Source of the DNA: Streptomyces fodineus
GTDB taxonomy: Bacteria; Actinomycetota; Actinomycetes; Streptomycetales; Streptomycetaceae
Assembly (NCBI RefSeq): GCF_001735805.1
Contig: NZ_CP017248.1
Location: forward strand, 9,634,949 to 9,698,948
DNA: 64,000 bases
Reading direction: 5' to 3'
Below, in pieces: positions 10,368 to 20,049 of the stretch. The translations under genes and the position numbers were made by a program. A model generated the notes under the pieces. The model was not told where the DNA came from and searched no databases. It saw nothing but the letters and a program-made list of their open reading frames with translations. How positions within the stretch are numbered: position 1 is the stretch's first letter; the number at the start of each line of letters is the position of its first letter.

Positions 10368-10571
10368 ATGGCCAAGGGCACAGTGAAGTGGTTCAACAGC
10401 GAGAAGGGCTTCGGCTTCATCGAGCAGGAGGGCGGCGGCCCCGACGTCTTCGCCCACTACTCCAACATCGCCAGCCAGGGGTACCGCGAGCTGCAGGAGG
10501 GCCAGAAGGTCGAGTTCGACGTCACGCAGGGCCAGAAGGGCCCGCAGGCTGAGAACATCCGCCCCGCCTGA
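10368..10571 (+). CDS. Cold-shock protein (CspA family)
   Basis: 67-residue single OB-fold nucleic-acid-binding protein that acts as an RNA chaperone. RNP1 (KGFGFIEQ) and RNP2 (DVFAHY) are intact and the N-terminus MAKGTVKWFNSEKGFGFI is canonical. AAGGAGA lies 7 nt before the ATG. The gene is monocistronic, with a leader stem-loop before it and a strong hairpin terminator after it. Cold-shock genes of this kind are commonly controlled through leader RNA structure. Confidence 0.97.
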   Translation: MAKGTVKWFNSEKGFGFIEQEGGGPDVFAHYSNIASQGYRELQEGQKVEFDVTQGQKGPQAENIRPA

Positions 10572-10581
10572 TCGCGCCCCG

Positions 10582-10625
10582 GTAAGGGGGCCCGGCATCC
10601 CGGCTTCGGGACGCCGGGCCCTTAC
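10582..10625 (+). terminator. Hairpin terminator after the cold-shock gene
   Basis: Long near-perfect inverted repeat starting GTAAGGGGGCCCGGC and ending GCCGGGCCCTTAC around a CTTC-type loop (CCCGGCTTCGGG), 10 nt after the csp stop codon. Confidence 0.85.
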
Positions 10626-10697
10626 CGTCGCACGACGGTTCATCTGACTACGGGGTGCGGCCGGGCGCTGGCCTGGGACGGGCAAAAGGGACACCCG

Positions 10698-11030
10698 TTG
10701 TTTGACACTCAGGTCGCCAAAACAACCACGTGCCCGATCCTGTGGGAGGTCTGCGAGCAGTTCGCCACCCTCCACCAAGCACTACGGCGGCGCCCAGGTC
10801 GTCATCGGCGGTACCGCCCGCGAGACGCGGGTGCTGTTCTTCACCGACGCCGAAGCCCGCGCGTGGGCCGCCGCCAAGGTCAAGCGCCCGGCCGTCCCCG
10901 CCCAGCTGGGCCCGGCACAGCTGCAGAAAGCGACCGACCTCGCCGCGTCGGCCGCCCGGCCCGTCGGACAGGCGATCTTGGTCGTGAACCCGTCTACCAA
11001 GAGCTTCTTCACGTCTCACCGCCGCCCCAC
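10698..11030 (+). pseudogene. Possible frame-disrupted hypothetical gene
   Basis: A TTG start gives FDTQVAKTTTCPILWEVCEQ, and coding character then continues in another frame as GGTARETRVLFFTDAEARAW and AILVVNPSTKSFF. Together this looks like one protein of about 110 residues with a frame change near 10780. I do not recognise the family and the 3' end is not clear. Confidence 0.3.
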
Positions 11031-11181
11031 CCCTCAACTACCCGCCCGCCGAATCAGGTTGGACGCGGCCCGTGTCCGTGGGTGGTTCGTCGATGTGGCG
11101 ACCAATGTGATCGCGGGGATGGCCCTCACACTGCATGAGCCGGGCCGGGATGCGGCCGTGTTACGGATACGAAGGCATGGC

Positions 11182-11475
11182 TCAGGTGGAGACGGGGGTG
11201 CGGGACAGTGCGGTGCGCAGAGCGAAGATGCCGAGCAGGCCGCCTGCCGTGAACCGCTGAGCGGTCATGACGCGGGGCCGGGCGGCCAGAAACCCGGACA
11301 CGCGTGCTGCACCCAACATGATCACAGCGTTCACGGTGATCCCCACAATGATCTGACACCGCCGAGCTGGAGCAGTTGCTTCCAGGCCGGACCCGCCTGA
11401 GGGTTCAGGAACTGCGGAAGTAGGGCGGCGTACAGCAGAGCGATCTTGAGGTTGAGCAGGTTGGTCACCAGCCCC
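11182..11475 (-). pseudogene. LysE/RhtB-family exporter, C-terminal remnant
   Basis: The minus strand encodes the LysE signature GLVTNLLNLKIALLYAALLP followed by QFLNP and LLQLGGV, then after a one-base frame change IIVGITVNAV and a C-terminal helix ending in a stop at 11182. The N-terminal half of the exporter is missing. The piece is joined in frame to the end of the NACHT gene, so its left boundary is a recombination scar rather than a gene start. Confidence 0.7.
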
Positions 11476-11479
11476 GCCA

Positions 11480-13675
11480 GGTGCTTCGCCGCCTGGTACC
11501 TAACCTCGGCGGCGTCTGGATAGGTGCCGAAGCCGGCTGGCCTGGTGTACTCCGTCGCCGTGGCCCGCAGCAAGCCTGTGGCTGCCTTGTGCCCCGGCAC
11601 GATCATTGCGAGCGCGCCGGCCAGGCTGATCCGGGTGGTGATGGACACGTCGTCCTCGGACAGGCACTGCGCGAGGCTCTCCGCAACGATCGGCACGTCA
11701 GGCATCAGCTTTGCGGCAAGCACGGTGTGCCAGGCGCGGACGATGGGGTCGCGTGTGTGCGCCGGCAGGTCGGACAGCCGTGAGCGGACGAGGTCGGGGT
11801 CGTCGCGGAACAGGAGGCGAAGTGCCCGATGGGTGAGTTCGTTGACCTCAGCCAGCGCAACGCGTCGGAGGTGCTCGCGCATTCTGTCGTGCGGGAGGAA
11901 CTCCGCGAGCGACCACCAGTTGTACAGGTGGTGTCGCGGGGAGGTGCGCAGGCTGAGGATGAAGCTGTCGATGTGACCGTCGTCGTGCGGAACACCGAAA
12001 GCAAGCAGTCGGGCGGCAAGTTGTCGCCACGGCTCACTGCCTTGCTGGAGCCAGTCGAGCAGGGCGCGGCCCGCGGCTGCGACCGGAATCCGTAGTGGAT
12101 CAGTACCTGGGTCCAGATGTGGTCGCGCAGGGCCCTGCGCACCCGCACTCGCCAGACGGTCTGCGCCGGGTCGAAGGGGACGGGCACGTCCTTCGCCAGG
12201 TGCTCCGCGGCCAGGTGTTCGGCGAACCGCCGGTGTGCGAAGCGCAGATGGGCGTCGTCGAGGAAGTAACCGGTGTCCAGCAGAGCCGTGCGCACGTGGT
12301 CGGCCCCTCCCGGCACAGTCAGGGCATGCAATGGTCCGCATTCGTCGTCGAGCAGACGCAGTACATGCCCCGACAGGTCGGATACACCATCCAGGACATG
12401 CGCCACGGCCACCCGTCCCACCAGCTCATCGATGGCATCGGTGAGGGAGCGGACCGCGCGTAGGGCCTCCGGTGTCATGGTGCCGGCGTGGTCCATGTGT
12501 CTGAAGAACATTGTGGTGCGATTCGAGCGCCGCCCGCGCAATTCCGCGCGGAACTGTTCGATGAGGAGATAGCTGTTGGCCGGCAGGGAGCGGCCGGGGC
12601 TCGCCTCGATCAGCCCTGCGGTCAACGTCACGAGGAAGGGCGTGGCGCGCAGCCCCGCGCGCTCCAGCCTCTCCCGCTGGTCGGTCAGGCTGTCCCCCAG
12701 TTTGGGGTCGTCGCGGAACCAGCCCTGCGCGAACCTGTCGAGCCGCGTGCTGTCGAAGGGCTTCAGCGAGCCGGTCTCACAGCCGAGCCTTCGCAGGCCC
12801 TCAACCTCGCCGCCTGATTCCAGAGCCCGAGTGGTGATCACCAGACTGACTCGGTCCGCGTGTGTCCCGGCGAAGTCGATGAGGCGGGCCGGCAAGGCGC
12901 GTTGCTCCGAGCGATCTGTCACCTCGTCCAGGGCGTCGACCATCACCAGCCACCGGACCCCATGGGGGGCCAGTGCGTCCAAGCCGGATTCCGGCACCGC
13001 GATGCCAGCCGCGCTCAGCAGCGCCGACTCGATTGTCCGGCCCTGCTGGTCCAGGGCACTCGCCTGGACCAGCAGCGGCACCGGGTCGATCGCATGCCCC
13101 GGAGCGTGTAGATGGCGCGCGGACAGAAATGCCGAGATCTGGCGCAGCAGGGTGGACTTTCCCCCGCCCGCCTCAGCGGTGAGGATCAGCATGTGACCGG
13201 GCGGTGCGGCGCACAGCAGCTCGTCCGCCGGCTGCGGCAGGTCCCGGCCGTCCGCCACGGAGCTGCAAGACACCTCGATGGGAACGTAGAGCTCCGAGGT
13301 CACGGGCAAGCGGCGGGCGCGCCAGGGCCAGTCGAAACGGACTCCTTCTTCCTGTTGGCGTCGCAGCACTCCCATCAGTGCCGGTGTCAGCGACGGGTCG
13401 ACAGCCGCGCGCTCTTCGTCCGTGTTCCGACGCTCCCGGGCTGCCGCCTCACGCAGACCAAGCAGTTGCTCGCGTGTCTCGGCACTGACGCCGAGCGTCA
13501 CCAGAATCCGTTGCAGCACCCTTTCACTCGGCACGGTCCGGCCATGGAGCGTTGTGCTCAACGTCGTGCGCCCTACCTTGGCCCGTATGCAGAAACTCTC
13601 GTGGTTGGCGTGCTTGTTGCTCGGATTCGTGTAGAGGGCTGTCAGCCGCCGCGCGAGTTCCTCCGACGCCGACAT
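11480..13675 (-). CDS. HTH-NACHT STAND ATPase, frame-disrupted near 12090
   Basis: Large STAND-type NTPase. It starts at an ATG with GGGGAGG 5 nt upstream. Residues about 22-64 form an HTH-like DNA-binding domain (KVGRTTLSTTLHGR). The NACHT module follows with Walker A EAGGGKST at 168-175 and Walker B MVDALDE at 245-251, then sensor region SLVITTRALESG. The C-terminal part is helical. The frame changes near 12090 at a CCGG run; adding one C restores the helical continuation (PVAAAGRALLDWLQQGSEPW). Related HTH-NACHT proteins in Streptomyces are often called regulators, and bacterial NACHT proteins include antiphage NLR-like factors. The end is uncertain because it runs into a LysE remnant. It is divergent from a small two-TM gene 107 bp away. 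Confidence 0.8.
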
Positions 13676-13782
13676 GGTGGCCTCCCCTGCGCGAACGCGT
13701 TCGGCCGCGTTCAGGCTGAACGTCGCCGAACGTTTCCGGCGGCACCTTCCCGGTATCCAACTACCCGGATCGGAAGGCCGAA

Positions 13783-13995
13783 ATGAAGCATTCCGCACTC
13801 TCGGTCGCGGTTCTCGTCTGCGGCATCATGATCGCGCTCCTGCTGTCCATGCTGCTCGACGTCGCCGCCGCTGTACTCGCCCGCCGGGACGGGCGTTCCC
13901 TCTCCGAGACACTTTGCCGAGCAGCCGTGATGTGCGCGGGCTCCTTCTCCCTCGCCTTGACCGCCATCGGCATAATCGTGTCATGGGTCGGCTGA
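13783..13995 (+). CDS. Small two-TM membrane protein divergent from the NACHT gene
   Basis: 70 residues with two hydrophobic segments: AVLVCGIMIALLLSMLLDVA and a second ending LTAIGIIVSWVG. They are separated by a polar loop with RRDGRSLSETLCR. GGAAGG lies 7 nt before the ATG. No family is recognised. The intergenic 107 bp is shared with the NACHT gene, so both promoters must be there. A tiny membrane protein beside a STAND ATPase is a layout in which the small protein can be the effector; that is inference only. Confidence 0.65.
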   Translation: MKHSALSVAVLVCGIMIALLLSMLLDVAAAVLARRDGRSLSETLCRAAVMCAGSFSLALTAIGIIVSWVG

Positions 13996-14529
13996 GGCCG
14001 GGCCGGCCTTGCGCGGCGACGCTTGTCCTCCGCGGTCATGAGATCACCGGGCCGGGTGCATCTACCCGACGAGAAGTCGCACGACGCGTGTGTCGGGGTG
14101 TCAGTTCTGGCCTACAAAGGGCAGGTTGCCCTGGTTGGGTGATCCGGAGTGCGACGATCAACACGGCCGCAGCCTCGGGCACGTGAGGTGTAGTCGATGC
14201 GCTGACAGCGGTGCTGCCTGGGCCGTGCGCCGTACTGAGGACCGTGCCCTGCACGGTCGCCGAACCGCCGCCTTGGCCTGCTCGGCGCATGAGCCCAGTG
14301 ATGGCCGCCGACAGAGAAGTAGCCAACAACGACGCGGCGAGCTGAACACAAAGACTTGACGGGGAACTGGGCAAACTCGAAGTCGGCAGTCCGTCGGTGA
14401 CCCGGGTGACGGTCGCCGCATCGGGCCCGGGAAACACCTCAGAACGTCTCCACGGAACGGAGCCTAGGGCCGTGAGCAGGGCGTTGTCAGCGTGGAAGCG
14501 ATGACGTCCGGGTGACGACGACGTCCGCG
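13996..14529. other. No recognisable gene
   Basis: The 534 bases between the small membrane gene and the MerR remnant hold only patchy open frames. A hydrophobic minus-strand stretch near 14330 (VQLAASLLATSLSAAITGLM) may be a transporter scrap, but nothing continuous can be assigned. Confidence 0.3.
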
Positions 14530-14719
14530 TGACGCTCGGCTCGGAGGACAGGCCAGCGCGGGAGAGGTCCTGGATGAAGGCGACCCGGCAGACCGCCTGC
14601 TCGTCGTACTCCCGGTAGCCGTTGGCGAGTCGTTCGGCGGGCAGCAGGCCCTGCTCCTCGTAGTAGCGCAGCGAGCGGGTGCTGACCCCGGTGGCCTTGG
14701 CCAGCTCCCCGATCCGCAT
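14530..14719 (-). pseudogene. MerR-family regulator, N-terminal remnant
   Basis: A good ribosome site (GGAGGG) precedes MRIGELAKATGVSTRSLRYY, the canonical winged-helix start of MerR regulators, followed by EEQGLLPAERLANGYREYDE and VAFIQDLSRAGLSS. Similarity stops there: the dimerisation coiled coil and effector domain are missing and the frame runs into unrelated sequence. It could still bind DNA as a fragment but is most likely a dead gene. Confidence 0.75.
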
Positions 14720-14982
14720 GCCGCTCCCTCCCGCCCACCTGCCCCGGCCGCGGGCTTGACCTTGACGTCGATGCGAAAGTCTGGCGTGGCGGTCATGAGG
14801 GCGACTGAACCGAGCAGGCAGCGAACCACCGATCAGGTCCGGAACACCGTGCTGGTCACCGGGGGCCGGCACAGCGCTGAGGCGGGAGATGCCGTCCAGG
14901 TGCCGTCGATGGGGCCCTCCGCCGGGCGCGGACCGGATCGGCCGGTGTCAGCGGCGCGATCCGGTTCGCGACAAGGCGCGCG

Positions 14983-16185
14983 TCAGAACCGTGTGAGGGT
15001 CAGCCGGATTCCGGTGGGCGCGGTGTCCTGGATGTAGGAGGCGAAGTCGGCGACGTCGTCGAAGGCGAAGCCGTAGGCCTTGCCGTCCTGGGTCGCCGCG
15101 TGGATGGCTTTCGCGTAGTGGTTGGTGAGGTCGGTCCGGTAGAAGGCCGAGGCGTCGGTGACGGGCTGGTCGGGGTTGCTGAGGAGGGTGGAGCGGTTGA
15201 AGCCGGCGCCCAGGACGGCGGCGACAGGACCGGTGGTGCCGTCGTTCGGTGCGGCGAGGTTGCCGTCGCAGAAGAGGACGTCGCGGGTGGACGGCTTGCC
15301 GAAGGTGACCGGGGCCGGACCGTCGAACGTGAACCTGTCGGCGCGCACCCGGCCCGTGAAGGTGCCCGCGTTGGTGGTGATCTTGAGGTCCTGCCCGGTG
15401 TAGGTGCTCCACACCTGGTCGATGTACGGGGCGAAGTAGTCCTTGGCGAACAGGCCCGCGTCCAGGCCGTGTCCGGGAGCGATGACGCGCAGGTCGTCGA
15501 CGACCAGCGGGGCGAACTCCGCGACCTGCTTGACCGCGCTGAACACCGAAGCCCGGCCGCCGTCGCGCAGGGTGCCCGTGGTCTGGTCCTTGGCTCCGGT
15601 CAGCCGGATGCTCATCGGCACGCTGAACATGTCGACCATGGTCGTGTTGCAGAACATGCCCGCGGCGTTGTAGGTGAACTCGGCGCAGTCGTGCAGTACG
15701 CGGTAGTTGGGGTCGGAGGTCACCCAGCCGGCGGGGTACTGCAGTGCCGGGTTTCCGTTGCCGTCCTTGACGACCTTGAACTTCAGCTTCTGCCCGAGCG
15801 ACACGTATATGCGGCCGGACATATAGGGGAGCTTGAGGGTGGCGTCTCCGCTCGCGGGCAGGGAGAGGGCGTAGTCGGTGAAGCCGTCCGCGCCGTTGTC
15901 GGACAGGGCTATCGGGGCCAGGGTGCCGTCAGGGGTGACCCGTACCTGCTTCCCGTCCTGGTTGCCGACGATGTAGACGTGCACCGAGGTGTTGTCGAAC
16001 GAGCCGCTGTCGTTGACGATCGTCAGCGGCAGCGCGCCCGCCGCGGCGGCCTTCGTGCCGTTGTCCGCCGTACCGGCGAGGGCGTAGGGGCCGAGGGCCG
16101 CGACGGCGGGGGCGGCCACCGCCGCTCCGCCCAGGGCGAAGAACAGCTTGCGGCGGGTGAGACTGCGCTGGTGACGTGCTGCCAT
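14983..16185 (-). CDS. GH64 endo-beta-1,3-glucanase, Tat-secreted
   Basis: 400-residue secreted enzyme that cleaves beta-1,3-glucan (fungal cell walls, laminarin) to short oligosaccharides. The N-terminus has a twin-arginine signal (RSLTRRKLFFALGGAAVAAP) with cleavage expected near residue 40. The mature part matches glycoside hydrolase family 64, with LTIVNDSGSFDNTSVHVYIV, FCNTTMVDMFSVPMSIRL and ATQDGKAYGFAFDDVADFAS. The ATG at 16185 puts the Tat motif close to the start; an ATG 24 nt upstream is also possible. It is the second gene of an operon with the GH16 gene, 79 bp downstream. Confidence 0.93.
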   Translation of the reverse strand: MAARHQRSLTRRKLFFALGGAAVAAPAVAALGPYALAGTADNGTKAAAAGALPLTIVNDSGSFDNTSVHVYIVGNQDGKQVRVTPDGTLAPIALSDNGADGFTDYALSLPASGDATLKLPYMSGRIYVSLGQKLKFKVVKDGNGNPALQYPAGWVTSDPNYRVLHDCAEFTYNAAGMFCNTTMVDMFSVPMSIRLTGAKDQTTGTLRDGGRASVFSAVKQVAEFAPLVVDDLRVIAPGHGLDAGLFAKDYFAPYIDQVWSTYTGQDLKITTNAGTFTGRVRADRFTFDGPAPVTFGKPSTRDVLFCDGNLAAPNDGTTGPVAAVLGAGFNRSTLLSNPDQPVTDASAFYRTDLTNHYAKAIHAATQDGKAYGFAFDDVADFASYIQDTAPTGIRLTLTRF

Positions 16186-16264
16186 GTGCCGTGCCTTTCG
16201 TTGGTACATGTGCCTCTAGGAGGCGAGTGGGGGGTTGGTGGGGGTGGGTCGTCCGCCTTGCGGG

Positions 16265-17542
16265 TCAGCCCACGGTCCACTTCTGGTTGGCGGTGCCGCC
16301 GCAGGTCCAGATCTGCAGCCGAGTGCCGTCGGCGGCCGAACCGCCCGTGGCATCCAGGCACTTGTCCGCCCCGACGTTGGTCAGGTCGTGGGCGGCGGTG
16401 TAGGTCCACTGCTGGGCCTTGCTGCCGTTGCAGGTGTAGAGCTGGACGGGGGTGCCGTCCCCGGTGGAACCGCCGCGCACGTCGAGGCACTTGCCCAGCG
16501 CGCGGACGGTGCCGTCACCGCCCAGCGTCCACTTCTGGGCGTCGGCACCGGTGCAGTCATGCAGCTGGATCGGCGTCCCGTCCGCGGTGGAGGCGCCGGC
16601 GACGTCGACGCACATACCGCCGATGCCCTTGACGGCACCGCGCTTGCCCGTCGACCCGGTCGAGCCGCCCGTGTCGGAGGTCGAGACGCGGACGTAGTCG
16701 ATGGTCATCGTCTGCGGGAAGGAGGTGGCCGAGTCGGGGCTGCCGGGCCAGTCGCCGCCGACGGCGAGGTTCAGGATGAGGAAGAACGGGTGGTCGTAGA
16801 CCCACTTCTTGCCGCCGAGGTCGGCCGGCGTGCGGGTCTCGTAGACGTGGCCGTCCACCGACCAGGTGATCGCCGTCGGGCTCCAGTCGACGGCGAAGAC
16901 GTGGAAGTCGTCGGCGAACGCCTTGCCGTCGGGCAGGGTGTAGGCGGCGCCGAGGCCGCCGGAGCCGGAATAGCCGGGGCCGTGGATGGTGCCGTGGACC
17001 ACGCCGGGCTCGTGACCGACGTTCTCCATGATGTCGATCTCGCCGCTGTTGGGCCAGCCCGCGCTCCCGAGGTCGTTGCCGAGCATCCAGAAGGCCGGCC
17101 AGACACCCCGGCCGCGCGGGATCTTGATGCGGGACTCGAAGTGGCCGTACGCCTGGCTGAAGGTGCGGGCCGTGTTGAGCCGGGCCGACGAGTACTGGCA
17201 CGTCCCGTTCCAGCACTGTAGTCCGGAGTCGGTGTTCTTGCGCGCCGTGATCACCAGGTGGCCTTCGCCGTCCAGGGCGGCGTTCCGGTTGCCCGGCGTG
17301 TAGTACTGCAGCTCGTGGTTGCCGTTGCCCGAACCACCGGTCTCGAGCGTCCACTTGGCGGGGTCGGGGGCGCTTCCGGCGCTGCCGTCGAAGGCGTCGG
17401 ACCAGGTCACCGCGGTGGGTGCGGCGCTGGCCCGGTTCGCGCCGGAACCGGTCGTTGTGATGAGGACGGCGGTGACGAGAGCGGCGGCGACCAGTGAGAC
17501 CAGTCCGCCGAGCGTCCACCGCCGAGCGCGATGAGCTGCCAT
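16265..17542 (-). CDS. GH16 endo-beta-1,3-glucanase with ricin-type CBM13
   Basis: 425-residue secreted laminarinase-type enzyme. There is a Sec-type signal with hydrophobic core LVSLVAAALVTAVLI in the first 40 residues. The GH16 domain (about 45-280) includes the catalytic motif GEIDIMENVG with both acidic catalytic residues and the substrate-cleft segments WPAFWMLGNDLGS and ILNLAVGGDWPG. A Gly/Ser/Thr linker leads to a C-terminal beta-trefoil (about 300-425) with three repeats carrying QKW/QQW motifs, a carbohydrate-binding module 13. It is first in a two-gene operon; a LacI-type palindrome lies 87 bp upstream, suggesting repression lifted by glucan oligosaccharides. Confidence 0.95.
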   Translation of the reverse strand: MAAHRARRWTLGGLVSLVAAALVTAVLITTTGSGANRASAAPTAVTWSDAFDGSAGSAPDPAKWTLETGGSGNGNHELQYYTPGNRNAALDGEGHLVITARKNTDSGLQCWNGTCQYSSARLNTARTFSQAYGHFESRIKIPRGRGVWPAFWMLGNDLGSAGWPNSGEIDIMENVGHEPGVVHGTIHGPGYSGSGGLGAAYTLPDGKAFADDFHVFAVDWSPTAITWSVDGHVYETRTPADLGGKKWVYDHPFFLILNLAVGGDWPGSPDSATSFPQTMTIDYVRVSTSDTGGSTGSTGKRGAVKGIGGMCVDVAGASTADGTPIQLHDCTGADAQKWTLGGDGTVRALGKCLDVRGGSTGDGTPVQLYTCNGSKAQQWTYTAAHDLTNVGADKCLDATGGSAADGTRLQIWTCGGTANQKWTVG

Positions 17543-17628
17543 GGCTGGGATGACACCTTGTCTTGGGGGATTCAGGTGGTTCCGCCCGTACGGCGGGCCG
17601 CGGACGAGGAGGCAGAGCGTTCCGCTTG

Positions 17629-17640
17629 AGAGCGCTCTCT
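17629..17640. promoter_or_regulatory. LacI-family operator-like palindrome upstream of the glucanase operon
   Basis: GAGAGCGCTCTC is a perfect 12-bp palindrome (with flanking bases TGAGAGCGCTCTCT) 87 bp upstream of the GH16 start. It closely resembles the CebR-type box TGGGAGCGCTCCCA used by LacI-family sugar repressors in Streptomyces. No LacI gene is adjacent, so the regulator would act in trans. Confidence 0.65.
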
Positions 17641-17789
17641 CGACTGCGGTGAGCCGCGGGTGGACCCCGATAGTACGCACGACGGTTACCTCGGCCAACT
17701 TGTCCGTGGCGCGCTCAACACCGCCTGAACTGCGGTTACTTGCACAGTGACTCGAGACTCAAGGTCGCTTAAGGAGTGTTTAGGCCTCC

Positions 17790-18944
17790 CTTAAGCGCAG
17801 CGGCTCCGCGCTGGACGCCCATCGGAATGGCCAATTCCGGCGATGTGGCCGCATTCGCACACAAGGGCCGCACTCGAACCCGCGCATGACATCGCCATTC
17901 GCATTCGGACAGAAGACACTCTGGCGCGGGCTGCGGTTGCTGGCGGTGGACGGCACCTGCTGGGACGTGGCCGACGGCCCGGCGAACGAGGCCGCCTTCG
18001 GCCGTCCCGGAAACAGTCGCGGCCACGACAAGTCCTGCTTTCCCCAGGTGCGGTTGGCCTGCCTGATCGAGGTGTGCACCCATCTCGTACTGGACGCGGA
18101 GCTGGCCGGCTGCCGCACCGGTGAAGTCACCCTGGTCAGCCGCCTGCCGCGCTCCTGCGACGCCGGTCAACTCGTCCTGGCCGACCGGGAGTTTTTGGGC
18201 GTGCCGCTGTGGCGGGCCTTCACCGCCGGCGGCGCCGATCTGTTGTGGCGGGTGCCCGCCAACCGGGTCCTGCCCGTGGAGCGGATGCTGCGGTACGGAT
18301 CCTGGCTTTCGCGTATCCACGCCACCAGCGACCCGCTCCCACACCGATCCGGTCACGGTGCGGGTGGTGGCCTACCAGCTGCACGGCACCGGCCGGGCGG
18401 CCGGGGACTACCGGCTGGTGACCACCCTGCTCGATGCCCGCCGTTATCCCGCCCGCCAACTGGCCGCGCTCTACTACGAACGCTGGGAGGCAGAAGCCGT
18501 CTTCGCTGAGCTGAAGACCCATCAACGGGGGCGCCCGCATCGTGTTGAGCAGCAAGACCCCCGACGGCGTCTTACAGCAGATCTGGGCGCACCTGCTGGT
18601 CCACCACTCGCTGCGTGAGCTGATGGTGAGAACCGCTGCCACCCGGGGCCTGGATGCCGACCGGATCTCCTTCACCGAAACCCTGCGCTCCGCCCGGCGC
18701 AGCGTGACCCTCACGCCGGGCAGTTTTTCCCCCTGACCTGCTGGTCAGAACCCTCGTCCTGCTCCAGCGCGACCTGCTCGAACGCCTCCTGCCACCCAGA
18801 CGCCTGCGCAGCCAGCCCCGCGTCGTCAAACGCAAGATGTCCAACTACCGGCTCAAACGGGCCGAACACCACACCTGGCCCCAACCCACCCACACCGGCG
18901 CCCAAGCAGTCCGCATCGAACGACCCCAACCCGCAACCACGTAA
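17790..18944 (+). pseudogene. IS4-family transposase, 5'-truncated and frame-disrupted
   Basis: Segments in three frames make one DDE transposase: WRGLRLLAVDGTCWDVADG, VLADREFLGVPLWRAF, then VVAYQLHGTGRAAGDYRLVT, ALYYERWEAEAVFAELKTHQ with the YxxRWxxE signature, and a C-terminal stretch ending in a TAA at 18942-18944. At least three frame changes (near 18330, 18525 and 18735) break it and the first part is missing. No clear inverted repeats remain. Some breaks look like single-base losses in G/C runs. Confidence 0.8.
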
Positions 18945-19172
18945 AGCAACGGCATTGGGGCTAGGGGGGCTGTTCGAGGGGATGCGCAGCGTGACCGGTC
19001 GTGGCCAGCCTGGCGACAACGCAACGTGACCCAAGCCACTCTGTGTTACCGGCCGGTTCGCCTGAACGCCTTGTGGGTCACGTGCCAAAGTGCGCAAGGG
19101 CTGCTCTATGTGACGCATGGTGCAGGTAGCCGTTTTTGCAGAATGGCTTCATGGATTAGCGGGGGCGCGTTA

Positions 19173-19830
19173 GTGAGTCACGACGAACCGAAGGCCGGAA
19201 TGTACCTGCGGCAGCTCGGTATCAAGAACTTCCGGTCGTGTTATGACCTCGAACTCGATTTTCAACCCGGCATCACGCTCCTCGTTGGGGAGAACAATTC
19301 CGGCAAGTCCAACGTGATCGAAGCGCTGAGGCTGGCCACGACGCCCTTGAACCGTCGTTCGACGCGCTGGTTCGATGAGGTTGATCTGTCCCACGGACGC
19401 GAAGGCCAGGAGGCTCAGTTCCGAGCGACGTACGACGGACTGACGGCAGCCCAGCGGGCCCACTACATAGCTGCCCTCGACGTGGGATCAAACCAGGCTG
19501 CCTACACGACGACGTACAAGCGGGACGAAGCCCGGCAGCAAATGCGTCCGACCGTGACTGTGGGTCCGGTGGACGGTCCAGACGCTGAACCCGACAAGCG
19601 CGACCAGATCGCGCACGTCTACCTGGCACCGCTGAGGGATGCGCAGCGCGAGCTGGACTCCTCGGACGGGAACCGGCTGCTGAGGATCATCCGCTACCTC
19701 ACCGAGGAAGACGAACAGGAAGCCTTTCGCGCGCAGTGGCCAGATTCAAGCATGTGTTCGATTTTCTTGGCCACTCCGTCCGACCCTGACAAGGTGGCGG
19801 TTGTGGTCGCTGAGCGTCTCAGATGGCCTT
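19173..19830 (+). pseudogene. OLD-like AAA ATPase, 3'-truncated
   Basis: N-terminal ABC-type ATPase part of an OLD/RecF-like family: YLRQLGIKNFRSCYDLELDF, then Walker A VGENNSGKSNVIEALRLA, and later IAHVYLAPLRDAQRELDSSD, typical of OLD nucleases. The GTG at 19173 is the likely start; an in-frame ATG lies at 19200. The signature and Walker B half and the Toprim nuclease domain are missing: after about 19830 the frame stays open but has no family resemblance. OLD-family proteins act in phage defence (OLD, Gabija GajA), so this is probably the stump of a defence gene removed by the neighbouring transposon activity. Confidence 0.7.
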
Positions 19831-20049
19831 ACGTTCCAGGGACGGGATGGTCGAGCCCTTCGTATGGTTGGGCCGCCCAGGGGCATCGGGTGCGGCTCTT
19901 AGTTGGCTGCCGGCCGTGGCTGCAGTGGCTTGGCCGCCCGGCGCCCCAAGACGCGGCCGCCAGATTGGGAAGTGCGAGCAGATCGCTGTGTAAGGCCATG
20001 CCGCGAGGTCGTCCGTGGCACCAACCGCCCACACGGCGTCTGGAGCTCC

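Noticed and set aside
15100..16632. Long plus-strand open frame of 510 codons across the glucanase genes
   Set aside because: It is antisense to GH64 and GH16, has Val/Gly/Arg-biased composition typical of GC-rich mirror frames and no domain.
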